A stretch of DNA of 64,000 nt from FEN-1139 sp038207155 (GTDB taxonomy: Bacteria > Myxococcota_A > Polyangia > Polyangiales > Polyangiaceae). The notes under the pieces are model-generated. The model was not told the origin of the DNA. It saw only the letters and a program-made list of their open reading frames with translations, and did not search any database. Made by a program: the position numbers and the translations under genes. This document shows, piece after piece, positions 61,499-64,000 of the stretch (position 1 is the first letter of the stretch; every line of letters begins with the position of its first letter). The stretch covers positions 62,001 to 126,000 of the forward strand of contig JBBRAB010000007.1 in NCBI GenBank assembly GCA_038207155.1, in the 5' to 3' direction.

Positions 61499-61981
61499 TT
61501 AGCGCGGCACGATGGTGGAAAGGTTGATGAGCACGACGACCTGGCCCTGAGGACGGGCAATACCGATGACGTGATCGGAGACTTCACCGCCCATGGCGGC
61601 GGCCGCGGGTTCGATTTCCGACTCCGAGAGGCGCATCACCTGACGCACCTCGTCGACGAATAGCCCCACGATGTCCGAGTCAAGCTCCGTCAGCAGAACG
61701 CGCGCGCGGCGGGGCGGGGAGTCGTCCGACAAGCGAAGCCGTCGTCGCAGATCGATCACCGTGACGAGCTGTCCGCGCACGCTACACACCCCAAGCACGT
61801 GGCGAGGTGCCCGCGGGACGGGGGTCAACGGGGGAAGGCTCAGGATTTCTCGGATCCCGGTGAGCTCGACGCCATACTGCTGCCCCCCCAGGCCGATCGC
61901 GAGAAACTCCCGCACGGGCCCGCGACCAGCGTTTTCACGCCGCGCGATGCGATGGCGTTCGAGGTGAACTAGATCAGCCAT
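61499..61981 (-). CDS. cheW: CheW-like coupling protein (first copy)
   Basis: A 160-residue single CheW domain: REFLAIGLGGQQYGVELTGI, RAPRHVLGVCSVRGQLVTVI, VIDLRRRLRL, LTELDSDIVGLFVDEVRQVM and ARPQGQVVVLINLSTI. The first 25 residues are a basic leader. Its start overlaps the cheA stop region by eight bases, so it is translationally coupled to cheA. Two different CheW proteins in one operon suggest receptor-specific or competing couplers, as in the M. xanthus Frz system. Confidence 0.9.
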   Translation of the reverse strand: MADLVHLERHRIARRENAGRGPVREFLAIGLGGQQYGVELTGIREILSLPPLTPVPRAPRHVLGVCSVRGQLVTVIDLRRRLRLSDDSPPRRARVLLTELDSDIVGLFVDEVRQVMRLSESEIEPAAAAMGGEVSDHVIGIARPQGQVVVLINLSTIVPR

Positions 61982-64000
61982 GGCCTGCCTTTCCTGAACG
62001 AAGGCCTATGTCGGAGCTAACCAGGACTTCGTCAATCAGAGATGCGGCGTCGAGCACCATCCCCACATGCTGGTCCCCCAACTCGGTAGCGCCAGCAAAT
62101 CCGCGCACGTCACGCAGAAGTTTGCCGAGCGGCTTGATCACGATGTCCTGTTGACCGAGCAGTTGATCGACCACAAGACCGAGCCGTCGCGTCCCGAGCG
62201 AGGCAACCACTGCAAAGGAGCGGTTGGGGTGCGGGGCGCTCCGCTCGATTCCTAGCAGTTCATCCAGTCGACAAATCGGCAGCGTGGTTCCACGCAAGCT
62301 GATCACGTCGCGCCCGTCTACCTGCCGCACACCCGCCGAGTCAAAGGCGATGGCCTCCGAGACACTCGCCAAAGGAATCGCGAAGGTGTTTCCCGCAACC
62401 CGGAACATCAGCGCGCTCACGATGGCTAGGGTGATCGGCAGGGTGATGGTGGTCTTGGTGCCAATACCGAACTCGCTGTGCACGTCGATGACGCCGCCGA
62501 GCTTACTGATATTGGTCTTGACGATGTCCATCCCGACGCCGCGACCACTGAGATCGTCCACGGAATCGCGCGTACTGACGCCAGGCAAAAAGATCAGGTT
62601 CAGGATCTCCGCGCGCGTCAGTTGATCGACCTCGTCGGGCGACACCTTGCCGAGGCGCACGGCGCGCTCAAGCACCGCCTTTTCGTCGACACCCCGACCG
62701 TCATCCTCGACCTCGAGCATGACGTGATTGCCCTTCTGGAAGGCATTGAGGGCGATCGTGCCGGTCAGTGGTTTGCCCACGGCGTCGCGTTCGCTAGCTG
62801 ACTCAATGCCGTGATCGATCGAGTTGCGGATCATGTGCATGAGCGGATCGCTCAACTCTTCGACGATCAGCTTGTCGATTTCCGTCTCGGCGCCGGTAAT
62901 CACCAGACGAATGTCCTTGCCGACATCGTGACTGATCTGACGCACTACGCGCGCCAATCGATCGAAGACTTGACCCAGCGGAACCATGCGCACTTCGATG
63001 ATGCCGTCCTGCATCTCCTCCAGCCGCCGGTCGAAATTGCGGTGCAGCCGCATCAACTCAGTGCCGACCTGACGATGACCATCGTTGTGTAGGCGCTCGG
63101 CCATGCGGGCGATCGCACCGCGCACGATGGCGAGTTCACCCACGATATTCATCAGGTGATCGAGCTTGCGAATATCAACGCGGACCGTCTGGCTCACCGA
63201 GCGCAGCGACGCCAACTGCTCGTTGGGCATCGCCAAGGTCGCCTCGAAGGGCACAAGATCCGGGGCCTGCCCGGTGGGGTGATGCTCAGCGGTGCGCGCC
63301 ATCGGTCGGGGCGCCACCGACACGCCGCCGGCGCGCCGTCGGGGCACCTCTTCGATGATGACGTTGTCGCCACCGAGCGCACCGACCAGGGTACCGAGGT
63401 CGTGGCCTGACGCCATCAACAGATCGAGCTCAATCGTCTCGATCCCCCCGGATTCACCGGTGGGCAGGTAGGTGATGATCTCCCCCAGCTTTCTGGCCTG
63501 CTCCTTGATCTCCTCCAGGGCGCGGTCGATCGTCGCCAGCTCGAAACGCACGCGCAGCTTGAACAGCCGTAGGCCGCCTTCGATATTCGACCGCAGCCGA
63601 TGCTCCTCGTATTCGGTCAGCACCGACAATATGCCGGGATCGAGCTCGTAGTTGACCTGGTCGTCCGCGGAGGGGCCTGGGGTGGCTCCCATGCGACGAA
63701 TCTGGTCGATCAGCTCATCGACAGCGGCGGTCGGCTGGACCCCGCCAGCTTTCTCTATCGCCAGCACCTTGGTGAAGAGCTCGACGGCGCGAAAGAGCAG
63801 ATCGAGCACGGTGTTGTCGAAATCGACGCGACCAAGCCGCAGATCATCGAGTACATCCTCGAGGTGATGGGCCAGTCCGCCCATCGTCGGGGCGCCAAAC
63901 AGACTGGAGAGGCCTTTCAGCGTGTGAACTGAGCGAAACGCCTCGTTGATGAGCGAGGGATCGGAGCTGCCATGCCGCTGGAGTTCGTCGATGGTGAGCA
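61974..64000 (-). CDS. cheA: Chemotaxis histidine kinase CheA, cut at the right edge
   Basis: About 675 codons are present and the frame is open to the window edge. The visible N-terminal part is an Hpt domain with VHTLKGLSSLFG; the phospho-accepting His codon is 63924-63926, which lies upstream of the first internal ATG (63884), so the real start is outside the window. Next come a linker, the dimerisation domain (RKLDHLMNIVGELAIVRGAI), the ATPase core with N-box HMIRNSIDHGIE, G1 DDGRGVDE and GRGVGMDIV, and a C-terminal CheW-like domain. No receiver domain is seen at the C-terminus, so it is not a CheA-CheY fusion of the FrzE kind. A P2 domain for CheY binding is unclear. Confidence 0.96.
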   Translation of the reverse strand, partial: LTIDELQRHGSSDPSLINEAFRSVHTLKGLSSLFGAPTMGGLAHHLEDVLDDLRLGRVDFDNTVLDLLFRAVELFTKVLAIEKAGGVQPTAAVDELIDQIRRMGATPGPSADDQVNYELDPGILSVLTEYEEHRLRSNIEGGLRLFKLRVRFELATIDRALEEIKEQARKLGEIITYLPTGESGGIETIELDLLMASGHDLGTLVGALGGDNVIIEEVPRRRAGGVSVAPRPMARTAEHHPTGQAPDLVPFEATLAMPNEQLASLRSVSQTVRVDIRKLDHLMNIVGELAIVRGAIARMAERLHNDGHRQVGTELMRLHRNFDRRLEEMQDGIIEVRMVPLGQVFDRLARVVRQISHDVGKDIRLVITGAETEIDKLIVEELSDPLMHMIRNSIDHGIESASERDAVGKPLTGTIALNAFQKGNHVMLEVEDDGRGVDEKAVLERAVRLGKVSPDEVDQLTRAEILNLIFLPGVSTRDSVDDLSGRGVGMDIVKTNISKLGGVIDVHSEFGIGTKTTITLPITLAIVSALMFRVAGNTFAIPLASVSEAIAFDSAGVRQVDGRDVISLRGTTLPICRLDELLGIERSAPHPNRSFAVVASLGTRRLGLVVDQLLGQQDIVIKPLGKLLRDVRGFAGATELGDQHVGMVLDAASLIDEVLVSSDIGLRSGKAGHG

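Overview
The window looks like a chromosomal segment of a high-GC, Gram-negative, predatory or cellulolytic deltaproteobacterium. Myxococcota, probably the Polyangia side, is my inference. The grounds are large Ser/Thr protein kinases, HEAT/TPR/FHA/vWA mosaic proteins, many lipoproteins and Ala/Pro-rich secreted proteins, a TonB-dependent receptor with its own TonB-like domain, a Lol export system and a long chemosensory operon. I see no rRNA, tRNA, CRISPR array, insertion sequence or prophage. Both ends cut genes: a cellobiose phosphorylase at the left and a CheA kinase at the right.

Region 1 (1-10.8 kb, minus strand) is a cellulose-utilisation locus. In transcription order it holds an outer-membrane beta-barrel protein with its own strong terminator, a GH9 glucanase, a CBM-like lipoprotein, a GH48 cellulase, a second GH9 glucanase with an N-terminal CBM, and the start of a GH94 cellobiose phosphorylase. 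The four secreted products all carry lipoprotein-type signal peptides, so the cellulases may be anchored to the cell surface. The probable flow is GH48 plus GH9 attack, oligomer entry, then phosphorolysis to glucose 1-phosphate. Perfect stem-loops follow three cistrons of this cluster.

Region 2 (11-25 kb) is mixed: an SRPBCC protein, an unknown membrane protein, a YbgC-type thioesterase, a histone-deacetylase-like enzyme with an extra C-terminal domain, a 1280-residue FecR-like/VIT/vWA/TPR protein, a TerC-family membrane protein, 4-alpha-glucanotransferase, an Omp85-family protein coupled to an unknown exported protein, and a siroheme-synthase-like dehydrogenase.

Region 3 (25-42 kb) is rich in signalling: a kinase-FHA protein ending in a degenerate GGDEF domain, a TonB-dependent receptor coupled to a lipoprotein, exonuclease III, a DUF1704-type metallopeptidase overlapping a PIN-PhoH ATPase, a membrane protein with GAF and a pseudo-NtrC AAA+ module, and a 1305-residue kinase/ATPase/TPR protein.

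Region 4 (42-57 kb) is mostly housekeeping. It has prfB with an intact programmed +1 frameshift, lysS, lolC/E and lolD in order, two unknown proteins (one with an 18-bp coding repeat), ribF, holA, ribA, glmU and a LysM lytic transglycosylase.

Region 5 (57-64 kb, minus strand) is a tightly overlapping chemosensory operon: cheA (partial), two cheW genes, a HEAT-repeat gene, cheR and cheB. No methyl-accepting receptor or separate CheY is visible in it.
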